A stretch of DNA of 64,000 nucleotides from Manganitrophus sp963718695 (GCA_963718695.1 OY970371.1:2418001-2482000); one strand, 5' to 3'. Counted from the first letter of the stretch, positions 34,315-44,738 are shown. Notes: a model not told the origin generated them from the sequence alone. Translations and numbers: made by a program.

Positions 34315-34939
34315 GGACTCCCCACACCTCTACCAGCCTTGCGACATCCCGGCGCGTAATCACGACCGTATCCGCCAGCAGGAGATCATAAACATTTAAT
34401 TGTCGAACTTCCAGCATCTTGACCAGAGGGATGTTGCGCGCCGCCCGATCGAGATTCTCCTGAATTTGCGAAACAACGAGAAGAACCTTCCCAACCAAGC
34501 CGAGCCGGCCGAGCAGATTCACCATCGTTTTCGTTTTCGGCTCGGAGATCTCAAGATCTTCCAGGATAACCAGTTTTCCCTCTTGCACTTTCGAAGAGAG
34601 GGCCGAAAAGAGCGCCTTCCTCGACTTCTTTTTAGGAATGTCGTATTGGTACGAACGAGGGAGCGGACCAAAAGTGGTACCGCCGCCCCTCCAGATGGGA
34701 GAACGATTCGATCCCGCCCGGGCCCGTCCGGTTCCCTTCTGCTTCCACGGTTTCTTTCCGCCGCCGCTGACGAAACCCTTGGTCTTCGTCGAGGCCGTTC
34801 CCTGGCGCATCGAAGCCTGTTGCATGAGGACCACTTCGTGGAGAAGGCCCTTCGAAACTTCCGCGCCGAAAATCGGCTCGTCCAGGGTCATCGTTCCCGT
34901 TTTTTCATTCTGGATATTCTTTACTTCTACTTCAGGCAT
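34301..34939 (-). CDS. rplD: 50S ribosomal protein L4
   Basis: L4 lines the exit tunnel and in some bacteria represses the S10 operon. The 212-residue protein has the tunnel loop GTGRARAGSNRSPIWRGGGT and the conserved KKSRKALFSALSSKV segment. It is placed between rplC and rplW. Confidence 0.96.
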   Translation of the reverse strand: MPEVEVKNIQNEKTGTMTLDEPIFGAEVSKGLLHEVVLMQQASMRQGTASTKTKGFVSGGGKKPWKQKGTGRARAGSNRSPIWRGGGTTFGPLPRSYQYDIPKKKSRKALFSALSSKVQEGKLVILEDLEISEPKTKTMVNLLGRLGLVGKVLLVVSQIQENLDRAARNIPLVKMLEVRQLNVYDLLLADTVVITRRDVARLVEVWGVHESA

Positions 34940-34956
34940 GGTCCCCTCAAAATGAT

Positions 34957-35619
34957 CTATTTCTTCTTAGCCGGCTCCGCCTGCTTTTTGACTTTCCCCC
35001 GCTTCGCTTTATGGATCAGCACCAACCCCTTCGGGCTTCCGGGAACCGACCCTTTCACGAAAACAAGATTCTCCTCCGGGCGAACCTCCACAACCTCCAG
35101 CCCTTCCGCAGTCACCTTTTCGCTTCCCATATGTCCCGGCATTCCCTTGTTCTTCCAAACACGAGAGGGAAAAGAGCTCGCCCCGATCGATCCGGGACGC
35201 CGATGGAACATCGATCCGTGGGTCGCAGGACCGCCCCGGTAGTGGTGCCGCTTCATCACCCCTTGAAAACCCTTCCCCTTGGAGGTTCCGGTCACAGTGA
35301 CGAATTCTCCCTTTTGGAAAATCTCCGCCGTAATGACCTGGCCAACGCTGATCCCGTTGAGGTCTCCCTTAAACTCCCTGAGCACCCGGGCCGGAGCGAC
35401 ATTCGCACGCTTGAAGTGCCCTCGCACCGGTTGGGTCACGCGGTGTTCCTTCACCTCATCAAAGGAGAGCTGCGCCGAGGGATAACCTTCCCTCTCGACC
35501 GTCTTGACTTGAACCACCTTACAAGGACCGACCTCAATGACCGTGACGGGAACCAGCTTCCCCTCGTCCGAGTACACCTGCGTCATCCCAAGCTTATATC
35601 CAATTAATCCGTCAATCAT
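34957..35619 (-). CDS. rplC: 50S ribosomal protein L3
   Basis: L3 starts 23S rRNA folding. From ATG 35619 (AGGTGA upstream) it has 220 residues: MIDGLIGYKLGMTQVYSDEG, then the conserved KGKGFQGVMKRHHYRGGPAT and HRRPGSIG. A GTG at 35628 would add three residues and cannot be excluded. Confidence 0.96.
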   Translation of the reverse strand: MIDGLIGYKLGMTQVYSDEGKLVPVTVIEVGPCKVVQVKTVEREGYPSAQLSFDEVKEHRVTQPVRGHFKRANVAPARVLREFKGDLNGISVGQVITAEIFQKGEFVTVTGTSKGKGFQGVMKRHHYRGGPATHGSMFHRRPGSIGASSFPSRVWKNKGMPGHMGSEKVTAEGLEVVEVRPEENLVFVKGSVPGSPKGLVLIHKAKRGKVKKQAEPAKKK

Positions 35620-35654
35620 CTCTCTCACCTATTCCTCATCCAGCCGACCGGCTT

Positions 35655-35960
35655 TTAGAGCTTGATCTCCACGTTCACGCCCGCCGAGAGATTTAATTTC
35701 ATCAGGGCGTCGACCGTCTCCGGCGTCGGCTCCAAGATATCGATGAGGCGCTTATGCGTCCGGATTTCAAACTGCTCCCTGGACTTCTTATCGACGTGCG
35801 GCGACCGAAGGACCGTGTACTTATTAATCTTGGTCGGCAGAGGAATCGGACCGGCCACCTTGGCACCGGTTCGCTTCACCGTTTCAACAATCTCTCCCAC
35901 CGATTGGTCCAGAACGCGATAGTCGTACGCTTTTAAACGAATTCGAATTTTCTGATTCAC
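35655..35960 (-). CDS. rpsJ: 30S ribosomal protein S10
   Basis: S10 (NusE) is both a 30S head protein and an antitermination factor with NusB. The 101-residue sequence has IRIRLKAYDYRVLDQSVGEI and THKRLIDILEPTPETVDALM. It is the first gene of the S10 series, after tuf and repeat copy C. Confidence 0.97.
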   Translation of the reverse strand: MNQKIRIRLKAYDYRVLDQSVGEIVETVKRTGAKVAGPIPLPTKINKYTVLRSPHVDKKSREQFEIRTHKRLIDILEPTPETVDALMKLNLSAGVNVEIKL

Positions 35961-35971
35961 AATGCGTGTCC

Positions 35972-36060
35972 TTATATGTGGGGGACCATGCGGCGGACTG
36001 AAGAAAGGTCCTCCGATGCCCCCACGCCCCGCGCTCGCACCGGCAAAGCCAGCTGCTCGC
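35972..36060 (-). repeat. Intercistronic two-hairpin repeat, copy C (tuf-rpsJ)
   Basis: This copy fills most of the gap between tuf and rpsJ. The outer stem GTGGGGG (35978-35984)/CCCCCAC (36019-36025) is perfect, and the inner stem CGGCGGAC (35991-35998)/GTCCTCCG (36008-36015) has one mismatch. The second hairpin is reduced to GGC-aaa-GCC (36042-36050), so this copy is the most degraded there. Confidence 0.85.
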
Positions 36061-36097
36061 TTAGATTAACTTCATCGCGGGACCGTTTCCCGCTTTT

Positions 36098-37288
36098 CTA
36101 TTTAATAACCTTGGTAATGACGCCGGCGCCGACGGTTCGACCGCCTTCTCGGATGGCAAAGCGCAGGCCTTCTTGCATGGCGATCGGCATGATAAGCTCG
36201 ACTTCCATCGTGACGTTATCTCCCGGCATGACCATCTCCACCCCTTCGTTTAACTTCACTACGCCGGTCACATCGGTGGTTCTTAAATAAAACTGCGGCC
36301 GATAGCCGTTGAAGAACGGGGTGTGCCGGCCGCCTTCTTCCTTGGTCAGGATGTAGGCTTCGGCATTAAAGACGGTGTGCGGGGTAATACTGCCGGGCTT
36401 CGCGAGCACCATGCCGCGCTCAACGTCTTCTTTCTTGGTGCCTCTTAAGAGCACCCCGACGTTGTCTCCGGCTTGCCCCTGGTCGAGGATCTTTCGGAAC
36501 ATCTCCACCCCGGTGACCACGGTCTTCTGGGTGGCTTTAATCCCGACGATCTCGATTTCGTCGCTGACTTTCACGACCCCTTTCTCGACTCTCCCGGTGA
36601 CGACGGTGCCGCGCCCGGAAATGGAGAAGACGTCTTCGATCGGCATGATGAAGGGCTTGTCGATCTCGCGGGCAGGGGTGGGAATATAGCTGTCGATGGC
36701 GTCCATCAGCTTCATGATGGCTTGCTCGCCCATCTCGCCTTTGTCGCCCTCCAGCGCTTTGAGCGCCGAGCCGATGACGACGGGGATGTCGTCTCCCGGA
36801 AATTCATACTTACTGAGCAGCTCTCGGACTTCCAGCTCCACCAGATCCAGCAGCTCTTTGTCGTCGACCATGTCGGCTTTGTTTAAGAAAACAACAATGT
36901 AGGGTACACCCACCTGCCGCGCCAGCAGGATGTGCTCGCGCGTCTGCGGCATGGGGCCGTCGGCGGCCGAGACCACCAGGATCGCTCCGTCCATCTGGGC
37001 GGCTCCGGTGATCATGTTCTTGACGTAGTCGGCATGTCCCGGGCAGTCGACGTGCGCGTAGTGGCGCTTGTCGGTCTGATACTCTACATGGGCAATCGCG
37101 ATGGTAATACCGCGCTCTTTCTCTTCCGGGGCTTTGTCGATCTGATCGTATGCTAAATACTCCGCGTACTTCTTGTCCGCCAGCACCTTGGTGATCGCCA
37201 ACGTCAGGGTCGTCTTCCCATGATCCACATGCCCAATGGTCCCGATGTTTACGTGCGGCTTCGTCCGCTCAAATTTCACCTTCGCCAT
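36098..37288 (-). CDS. tuf: Elongation factor Tu, copy 1
   Basis: EF-Tu delivers aminoacyl-tRNA to the ribosome as a GTP complex. The 396-residue protein has GHVDHGKTT (P-loop), DCPGHADYV, NKADMVDD and the domain 2-3 sequences. It lies after fusA and before rpsJ. A second copy at 52609-53799 differs by about nine bases in 1191 in my line-by-line comparison, and the only residue change is Val4 here for Ala4 there. Confidence 0.98.
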   Translation of the reverse strand: MAKVKFERTKPHVNIGTIGHVDHGKTTLTLAITKVLADKKYAEYLAYDQIDKAPEEKERGITIAIAHVEYQTDKRHYAHVDCPGHADYVKNMITGAAQMDGAILVVSAADGPMPQTREHILLARQVGVPYIVVFLNKADMVDDKELLDLVELEVRELLSKYEFPGDDIPVVIGSALKALEGDKGEMGEQAIMKLMDAIDSYIPTPAREIDKPFIMPIEDVFSISGRGTVVTGRVEKGVVKVSDEIEIVGIKATQKTVVTGVEMFRKILDQGQAGDNVGVLLRGTKKEDVERGMVLAKPGSITPHTVFNAEAYILTKEEGGRHTPFFNGYRPQFYLRTTDVTGVVKLNEGVEMVMPGDNVTMEVELIMPIAMQEGLRFAIREGGRTVGAGVITKVIK

Positions 37289-37335
37289 CTATCCCTCCAA
37301 AAATTCAGGGTTGAAAATAATTGTATTGTTCAACG

Positions 37336-39423
37336 TTAAGCAGCGGTCCCTTGACTCTTTGCAATGATCTCATCCGAGATGTTTTTGGGAACCACATCAT
37401 AATGGGCAAATTGCATCGTGAAGACGCCACGGCCCTGCGTCATCGACCGAAGATCGGTCGCGTAACCGAACATCTCAGCCAGCGGGACCAGCGCAGAAAT
37501 AACCTGTGCGCCTCCGCGCATTTTCATCCCCAGGATCTTCCCCCGCTTGGAGCTGAGGTTACCGATGACATCCCCCATGTATTCTTCAGGAACGATCACC
37601 TCCAGATCCATGATCGGCTCCAACAATGCGGGGTTGGCGCGCTTGCTGGCCTCCTTGAACCCCATCGAGGCGGCAATTTTGAACGCCATTTCCGAAGAGT
37701 CAACCTCGTGGTACGAACCGTCAAAGAGCGTCACCTTAAAATCGACCATCGGATAACCCGCGATGACTCCCGACGTCATCGCCTCTCGAACTCCTTTTTC
37801 AATCGCGGGGATGTACTCCTTGGGAACCGATCCCCCGACGATTTTATTCACAAACTCGAATCCCTTCCCGGACTCCTGAGGCTCCACGGTCAGCCAGACA
37901 TGGCCGTATTGTCCCCGGCCCCCGGACTGCCGGATATACTTTCCTTCCGCCTCGGCCTTCGCTTGAACGGTTTCGCGATAGGCGACCTGCGGCTTTCCGA
38001 CGTTGGTTTCGACTTTGAACTCCCGCTTCAACCGGTCGACGATAATTTCAAGGTGCAGCTCGCCCATCCCGGAGATGATCGTCTGCAGGGTCTCCTCATC
38101 GCTGGAGATCCGGAGTGAAGGATCTTCCTGGCCGAGCTTCTGAAGCGAGAGGCCCAGCCTTTCCTGATCGGCTTTGGTCTTCGGCTCGATCGCCATCGAG
38201 ATGACCGGCTCCGGAAATTTCATCACTTCCAGAATGACCGGATGGTTTTCATCGCAAAGGGTGTCTCCCGTGGTCGAATTCTTCAGGCCCACCGCAGCGG
38301 CGATATCCCCCGTATAGACATCTTTAATATCTTCCCGCTTGTTGGCATGCATCTTTAGAATCCGCCCGATCCGCTCTTTGGTGTCCTTGGTCGAGTTATA
38401 AACGTATGATCCGGAATGGAGCACACCGGAGTAGACCCTGAAATAAGTGAGCTGTCCGACGAAAGGATCGCTCATAATCTTGAACGCCAATGCTGAGAAC
38501 GGATCGTCGTCGCTGACCTTCCGAATCACCTCGTTTCCCGTCTTCGGATCAATTCCCTTAACCGGCGGGACATCGAGCGGGGAGGGGAGAAAATCAACCA
38601 CAGCGTCAATCAAAAGCTGAACCCCTTTGTTCTTAAAGGACGCGCCGCAGAGGACCGGAACAATCTTCATCGCGAGCGTTCCCTTTCTCAGGGCCCTCTT
38701 GATCTCCTCGGGAGTGATCGCTTCGCCGCTTAAAAACTTTTCCATGATCGCATCATCAACGTCGGCCAACGCCTCGATCATTTTATCGCGATACTCTTGG
38801 GCGGTTGAACGAAGGTCTTCCGGGATCTCGTCCACGGTATATTTTGCGCCGAGCGTCTCATCGTCGAAGAAAGTCCCCTTCATCGCAATCAGATCAACCG
38901 ATCCGCGGAAAGCGGCTTCTTTCCCGATCGGGATCTGGATGGGAACCGGCCGGGTTCCGAGCCGATCGACCATCGACTGAACGCTGGTGAAGAAGTCGGC
39001 GCCGGTCCGATCCATCTTGTTCATGAACGCGATGCGCGGAACGTTGTAACGATCGGCCTGACGCCAGACCGTTTCTGATTGCGGCTCCACCCCCTGCACG
39101 GAATCAAAAACCGCAACGGCCCCATCCAGCACGCGCAGCGAGCGCTCGACCTCAATCGTAAAATCGACATGGCCGGGCGTATCGATGATGTTGATCCGAT
39201 GGTTTTTCCAGTAGCAGGTCGTGGCGGCGGAGGTAATCGTGATCCCGCGTTCCCGCTCCTGCTCCATCCAATCCATCGTCGTGGTCCCCTCATCGACTTC
39301 GCCGATTCGATGGGTGACGCCGGTGTAGTAGAGGATTCGCTCGGTTGTTGTCGTTTTTCCGGCGTCGATATGGGCCATGATTCCGATGTTTCTCGTTCTC
39401 TCTAAAGGATATTCGCGTGCCAT
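37336..39423 (-). CDS. fusA: Elongation factor G
   Basis: EF-G drives translocation of tRNA and mRNA. The 695-residue GTPase has AHIDAGKTT (P-loop), DTPGHVDFT, NKMDRTGAD and the domain IV loop GRGQYGHVWL. It is preceded by a stem-loop with a T-tract at 39482-39511 after rpsG, so part of transcription may stop before it. Confidence 0.98.
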   Translation of the reverse strand: MAREYPLERTRNIGIMAHIDAGKTTTTERILYYTGVTHRIGEVDEGTTTMDWMEQERERGITITSAATTCYWKNHRINIIDTPGHVDFTIEVERSLRVLDGAVAVFDSVQGVEPQSETVWRQADRYNVPRIAFMNKMDRTGADFFTSVQSMVDRLGTRPVPIQIPIGKEAAFRGSVDLIAMKGTFFDDETLGAKYTVDEIPEDLRSTAQEYRDKMIEALADVDDAIMEKFLSGEAITPEEIKRALRKGTLAMKIVPVLCGASFKNKGVQLLIDAVVDFLPSPLDVPPVKGIDPKTGNEVIRKVSDDDPFSALAFKIMSDPFVGQLTYFRVYSGVLHSGSYVYNSTKDTKERIGRILKMHANKREDIKDVYTGDIAAAVGLKNSTTGDTLCDENHPVILEVMKFPEPVISMAIEPKTKADQERLGLSLQKLGQEDPSLRISSDEETLQTIISGMGELHLEIIVDRLKREFKVETNVGKPQVAYRETVQAKAEAEGKYIRQSGGRGQYGHVWLTVEPQESGKGFEFVNKIVGGSVPKEYIPAIEKGVREAMTSGVIAGYPMVDFKVTLFDGSYHEVDSSEMAFKIAASMGFKEASKRANPALLEPIMDLEVIVPEEYMGDVIGNLSSKRGKILGMKMRGGAQVISALVPLAEMFGYATDLRSMTQGRGVFTMQFAHYDVVPKNISDEIIAKSQGTAA

Positions 39424-39481
39424 TGGACTCTGTCTGGCGTTTGTTTTCCCTCTCCGGCACTCAAAGCGAGAGGAGATAGAG

Positions 39482-39511
39482 TAAAAAAGGGTGAAGGCAG
39501 CGCCCTCACCC
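39482..39511 (-). terminator. Intrinsic terminator or attenuator between rpsG and fusA
   Basis: GGGTGAAGGC (39489-39498) pairs with GCCCTCACCC (39502-39511) around a three-base loop, with one G-T pair. In the transcribed minus strand the stem is followed directly by TTTTTTAC. I find no strong promoter between it and fusA, so it more likely reduces than ends transcription into fusA-tuf-S10. Confidence 0.75.
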
Positions 39512-39531
39512 GACGGGTATTCTTTGAACGA

Positions 39532-40002
39532 TTACCAGCGATAATGCGCAAAGGCCTTGTTGGCCTCGGCCATCTTGTGGGTATCCTCCCGCTTCTTCAC
39601 CGCGCCTCCGGTGTTATTCGAGGCGTCCATCAACTCAGCGGCCAGCTTCTCTTCCATGCTCTTTCCGGCCCGCTGCTTTGCATAGAGGGTGATCCAGCGC
39701 AGCGCCAAGGTGGTTCGGCGACTCTGCCGGATTTCGACAGGAACCTGATAAGAGGCACCGCCGACGCGTCGCGACTTCACCTCGACCATCGGTTTCACAT
39801 TCTCGACAGCACCCTTGAAGATCTTCATCGGATCCGAACCGATCTTCTGCTTGATCAACTCGAAGGCGCTATAGCAGACCATTTCAGCAATACTTTTCTT
39901 TCCCTCGTGCATCAGCATATTGATAAATTTCGAGACCAGCCGATCGCCGAATCGTTGATCCGGAAGAACTTCTCTTTTGACGGCTACTTTTCGCCTTGGC
40001 AT
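39532..40002 (-). CDS. rpsG: 30S ribosomal protein S7
   Basis: S7 organises the 30S head and represses the str operon in Escherichia coli. The 156-residue protein reads MPRRKVAVKREVLPDQRFGD and ends KREDTHKMAEANKAFAHYRW, both typical. The terminator-like hairpin follows its stop. Confidence 0.97.
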   Translation of the reverse strand: MPRRKVAVKREVLPDQRFGDRLVSKFINMLMHEGKKSIAEMVCYSAFELIKQKIGSDPMKIFKGAVENVKPMVEVKSRRVGGASYQVPVEIRQSRRTTLALRWITLYAKQRAGKSMEEKLAAELMDASNNTGGAVKKREDTHKMAEANKAFAHYRW

Positions 40003-40048
40003 CTCAACCTCAGTAAGAAATTACAACGGAGAAGAATCGACCTTCTCC

Positions 40049-40420
40049 CTATTTCGGTGTCTTTGCTCCGTATTTGGACCGACCCTGCTTCCGATTCGCG
40101 ACGCCGACGGTGTCGAGCGCGCCCCGGACGATGTGATAACGAACACCCGGGAGATCTTTGACCCTTCCTCCACGAACCAGCACGATCGAGTGTTCTTGGA
40201 GATTGTGGCCGACCCCCGGAATATAGGAAGTGACTTCCATCCCATTCGTCAGGCGAACACGAGCCACTTTTCTCAATGCGGAGTTTGGCTTCTTCGGCGT
40301 CGTGGTGTAAACACGGACACAGACCCCCCGCTTTTGGGGAGACCCCTTCAGCGCCGGACTTTTTGTCTTTGTACGGGCTTTTTCACGTCCTCTTTTGATT
40401 AACTGACTGACTGTGGGCAC
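40049..40420 (-). CDS. rpsL: 30S ribosomal protein S12
   Basis: S12 governs decoding accuracy and is the target of streptomycin resistance mutations. The 123-residue protein has the conserved KGSPQKRGVCVRVYTTTPKK and VRLTNGMEVTSYIPGVGHNL; the usual sensitive-type Lys in TTTPKKPNS is present. A good promoter lies 34 bp upstream of the ATG. Confidence 0.97.
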   Translation of the reverse strand: MPTVSQLIKRGREKARTKTKSPALKGSPQKRGVCVRVYTTTPKKPNSALRKVARVRLTNGMEVTSYIPGVGHNLQEHSIVLVRGGRVKDLPGVRYHIVRGALDTVGVANRKQGRSKYGAKTPK

Positions 40421-40453
40421 AACCCCTCCTTCATGTAGCTCCGAAACTGTGGA

Positions 40454-40482
40454 AGTATAGTGAAAGAATTCTTATTTGTCAA
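40454..40482 (-). promoter_or_regulatory. Strong promoter upstream of rpsL
   Basis: Minus-strand TTGACA (40482-40477) and TATACT (40459-40454) are separated by exactly 17 bp. It lies in the 137-bp gap between rpoC and rpsL and would give the str-S10 series its own start within the superoperon. Confidence 0.8.
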
Positions 40483-40489
40483 GCGCTTT

Positions 40490-40527
40490 GTTGAGGTCTC
40501 CCGCTCCGAAAAGCAGGAGACCTCAAC
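40490..40527 (-). promoter_or_regulatory. Perfect 12-bp inverted repeat between rpoC and rpsL
   Basis: GTTGAGGTCTCC (40490-40501) pairs exactly with 40516-40527 around a 14-base loop. It lies after rpoC and just upstream of the rpsL promoter. No T-tract follows on the transcribed strand, so termination would not be of the classical type; an mRNA-processing or stability role, or an operator, is possible. Confidence 0.55.
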
Positions 40528-40557
40528 CCGAAAAGAAAAAGAACCATCGTACTGCGC

Positions 40558-43500
40558 TTATTCGGCCGGAGCCGGCTCCTCGCTCGGTGCGGGCAATTGC
40601 GGGACCGCCTCTTGCGCGACCACCGCGGCTTCCTCCTGCTGCGGCACCCGGACATAGACTTCGCGGTAGTTTCCCAATCCGGTTCCCGCCGGAATCAGCC
40701 TCCCGACAATCACATTCTCCTTCAGACCCAAGAGATCATCGGTCTTCCCGCTGATCGCCGCTTCCGTCAGAACACGGGTCGTCTCCTGGAAGGAGGCGGC
40801 CGAGATGAAGCTGTCGGTCGAGAGGGCCGCCTTGGTGATTCCGAGCAGAATCGGTTTTCCAATCGCCGGCCGTCCCCCCTTGGCCATCACCCTTTCATTC
40901 TCCAGCTGAAAGACGAACTTATCGACCTGGTTCCCGATGAGAAACTCGGTATCCCCCGGCTCTTCAATTTTCACCCTTCGGAGCATCTGGCGAACGATGA
41001 TCTCGATGTGTTTATCGTTGATCGAGACCCCCTGCAGCCTGTACACCTCCTGGACTTCGTCCACAAGATACTTTTGTAGTTCCTTCGGACCGAGGACGTC
41101 CAGGATATCGTGCGGGTTCGCCGATCCGTCCATGAGCGGCTCGCCGGCATGGACCCAGTCTCCTTCATGGACGTTGACGTGCTTGCCCTTCGGGATGTAA
41201 TACTCACGGGCGTCTCCCATTTCATTGCGGACAATCACCTTCCGCATCCCCTTGACGAAGCCGCCGTATTCGACGGTTCCATCGATTTCGGAGATGACCG
41301 CTTGCTCCTTCGGCTTTCTCGCTTCGAAGAGCTCGGCGACCCGGGGAAGACCGCCGGTGATATCTTTGGTCTTGGTCGTCTCTCGCGGGATCTTCGCCAG
41401 AACATCTCCAGGGAAAACGGTTTGTCCCCGCTCGACCAGAATGTGGGCTCCGGCCGGCAAAAGGTACCGGGCAACGGCGGCGGAAGAAGAAATCTTCGAA
41501 CGTCTTACCCCCTTCATCCTTAATCGAGATACGCGGTCTGAGATTAGAGCCGGGATAATCGACGATCACCCGTCGAGACAACCCGGTCACCTCGTCGACC
41601 TCCTCGCGCATCGTCTGTCCCTCGACGATGTCCCCGAAGGCGATCTTTCCGCCGACTTCGGTCAAGATCGAGAGGGAGTACGGATCCCACTCCACCAATT
41701 TTTGGCTCGGCTCAACCCGTGCGCCATCTTTTACTTTGATTCTGGCGCCGTAGACGACCGAATACTTCTCCTTCTCACGGCCGGTTTCATCATACACCGC
41801 GATCTTTCCGTTCCGGTTCATCGCGACCATGTCGCCGTCTTTATTCTTCACGGTATTCAAGTTGAGATACTTCAGGATACCGGCATTTTTCGCTTCGAGA
41901 ACCGTCTGCTCGATAACCTTGCTCGCGGTTCCTCCGATATGGAAGGTCCGCATCGTCAGCTGCGTTCCGGGCTCGCCGATCGATTGGGCTGCGATCACGC
42001 CGACCGCCTCCCCTTTCTCGACCAATCGTCCTCGCGCCAGATCCCGTCCATAACACCGGACACAAACACCCCGACGCGCTTGGCAGGTCAGCACCGACCG
42101 AATCTTGACCTTATCGATACCGGCTTCCACAACGGCCTGTGTTCTTTTCTCGTCGAGCTCTTCGACGGCCGCGCAGATCAACTCTCCGGTGATCGGATCG
42201 CGGATGTCCTCCGCGGTGACCCGGCCGAGGATTCTTTCCTCGAGCGGCTCGATCACCTCTCCTCCTTCGACCAGGGCGGTCACCATAATCCCATCGGACG
42301 TACCGCAGTCCAAGTCGTTGACGATCACATCCTGGGCGATATCGACCAAACGCCGCGTGAGGTAGCCGGAGTTCGCGGTCTTCAACGCCGTATCCGCAAG
42401 GCCCTTCCGGGCGCCGTGCGTCGAGATGAAGTACTGCAACACGGTCAAGCCTTCCCGGAAGTTGGCGGTGATCGGGGTTTCGATGATCTCCCCGGACGGT
42501 TTTGCCATCAGTCCCCGCATTCCGCCCAGCTGTCGGATCTGCTGTGTGCTGCCGCGGGCGCCCGAATCGGCCATCATGAAGATCGAGTTGAACTGTTTCC
42601 CCTTGCCCGATCCCTTCTTGATGCTCTCTTCCTCTTGCCCGAGCTCTTTCATCATTTCGCTGGCGACCACTTCGGTGACATGCGCCCAGATATCGACCAC
42701 TTTGTTGTAGCGCTCGCCGTTCGTGATCAGACCTTCTGCATACTGTTTCTCAATCTCGAGCACTTCCTTCTTCGCCTTTTCGATCGACGCTTCCTTCTTT
42801 GAAGGAATATGCATGTCGTCGATGCAGATGGAAATACCGGCCTTGGTCGCATAGAGATAGCCGAGGTCCTTCACCCGATCCAACAGGACGACCGTCTCGC
42901 GATGGCCCGCCTCGCGGTAGGCCGTGTCGATCAGCTTCATCAGCTCTTTCTTGTTCAGGACCTTGTTGACGCTCGAGAAAGGAATTGTGGGAGGAAGGAT
43001 CTCGCCCAAGATGATCCGGCCGACCGTGGTCTCGACCATCACACCGTCTCGCTTGACCTTAATCCGGGCATGCTCTTCCACCTCGAGATGGTCGTAGGCA
43101 ATCCGCACCTCATCCCCAGAGGAGAAGACCTTCCCTTCCCCCTTCGCGCCGCTGCGCTCTTTCGTCAGCCAGTAACATCCCAACACCATGTCTTGAGAAG
43201 GGACCATGATCGGCTTTCCGCTGGCGGGCGAGAGAATGTTGTTGATCGAGATCATCAGAACACGCGCTTCGATTTGTGCTTCGACCGAAAGCGGAACGTG
43301 GACTGCCATCTGGTCTCCGTCGAAGTCGGCGTTGAACGCGGCGCAGACCAGCGGATGAAGACGGATCGCCTTCCCTTCCACCAACGACGGATCGAACGCT
43401 TGAATGCCGAGCCGGTGCAGTGTCGGCGCCCGGTTCAGCAGGACCGGATGCTCTTTGATCACCTCATCGAGCACATCCCACACTTCGGGCCGTTCTTTCT

Positions 43501-44725
43501 CCACCATCTTCTTGGCGCTCTTGATCGTGGTGACATAACCCCGTTCCTCGAGTTTCTGAAAGATGAACGGCTTAAACAGTTCCAGCGCCATTTTCTTCGG
43601 AAGACCGCACTGATGGAGCTTGAGCTCCGGCCCGACGACGATCACTGACCGCCCCGAGTAGTCGACCCGCTTTCCGAGCAGGTTCTGACGGAACCGGCCC
43701 TGTTTTCCTTTGAGCATGTCGGAGAGCGATTTGAGCGGACGCTTGTTGGGTCCGCGGATCGCCCGGCCGCGCCGGCCATTGTCGAAGAGGGCGTCGACCG
43801 ACTCCTGCAGCATCCTCTTTTCGTTCCGGATGATGACGGAAGGGGCCTTCAACTCGATCAACCGCTTCAGACGGTTGTTCCGATTGATGACACGCCGATA
43901 AAGGTCGTTCAGATCGGAGGTCGCAAACCGTCCCCCGTCGAGCGGCACCAAAGGCCGCAGCTCCGGCGGCAGGACCGGAATGACGTCCAGAATCATCCAG
44001 TCCGGACGGTTCCCCGACTTCCGGAACGACTCGATCACCTTCAGCCGCTTTGTCAGCTTTTTCTTCACGGCGGTTGAGCTGGCCTCGGCCACCTTCAGAT
44101 GCAGCTCGTTCCACATCGTATCGAGATCGAGCTTCCTCAGCAATTCGCGAATCGACTCCGCCCCCATGTCGGCGCGGAATCCGTGGTTTCCGTATTGCTC
44201 CAACAAGGCCCGATAGCGATCTTCGGTCAGGATTTCTTTTTCCTTCAGATCGGTATCCTTCGGATCGACCACGATGTAATTTTCAAAATAAAGGACCCGC
44301 TCGAGCTGCTTCAAAGTCATGTCGAGCAATGCCCCGATCCGGCTCGGCACCCCTTTCAAAAACCAGATATGCGCCACCGGAGAGGCGAGCTCAATGTGCC
44401 CCATCCGCTCGCGGCGGACTTTCGATTGAATGACTTCGACGCCGCACTTGTCGCAGACGATCCCGCGGTGCTTCATCCGTTTGTATTTTCCGCAGTTGCA
44501 CTCCCAGTCCTTGATCGGCCCGAAGATCCGGGCGCAGAAGAGCCCGTCCCGCTCGGGTTTAAATGAACGGTAATTGATCGTCTCCGGTTTTTTAACCTCG
44601 CCGTAGGACCAGGAACGGATTTTCTCCGGCGAAGCAATTCGAATACGGATGGCATCAAAAGAGATCGGGTCTTTCGATTTTTCGAACAGGCTGTTAATCG
44701 CTTCGACCTTACTAATTGTCTCCAT
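40558..44725 (-). CDS. rpoC: RNA polymerase beta' subunit RpoC, interrupted by a one-base frameshift
   Basis: The reading frame from ATG 44725 (METISKVEAINSLFEKSKDP) contains the zinc ribbon (CNCGKYKRMKHRGIVCDKCG), the catalytic NADFDGDQMAVHVP loop and the trigger-loop region AQSIGEPGTQLTMRTFHIGG. It stays in register to ISIKDEGGKT (about 41505), then reads nonsense. The true continuation (ISSSAAVARYLLPAGAHILV) is one base out of frame and runs to 40558, with TTKTKDITGGLPRVAELFEA. One extra base, probably a T opposite 41499/41500 or a G in the run opposite 41508-41512, explains it. Since the gene is essential, a sequence error is most likely. Confidence 0.95.
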
Positions 44726-44738
44726 TGAACCTCCAAAA

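Noticed and set aside
36375..36902. Long plus-strand open frames across tuf (also at 52886-53413)
   Set aside because: They are antisense readings of a highly conserved, codon-biased gene; the same frames recur in both tuf copies and have no ribosome-binding sites.
40490..40527. Classical rho-independent terminator after rpoC
   Set aside because: The inverted repeat is perfect but there is no T-tract on the transcribed strand, so I list it only as an unassigned structure.
41222..41517. Two separate rpoC genes (split beta-prime) as seen in some lineages
   Set aside because: The parts overlap in different frames at a single point with no start signal, and the break lies inside a conserved segment, which indicates a frameshift instead of a natural split.
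41225..42802. A 525-codon plus-strand open frame opposite rpoC
   Set aside because: It is antisense to clear RpoC sequence, shows no domain I recognise and arises from GC-biased third positions.
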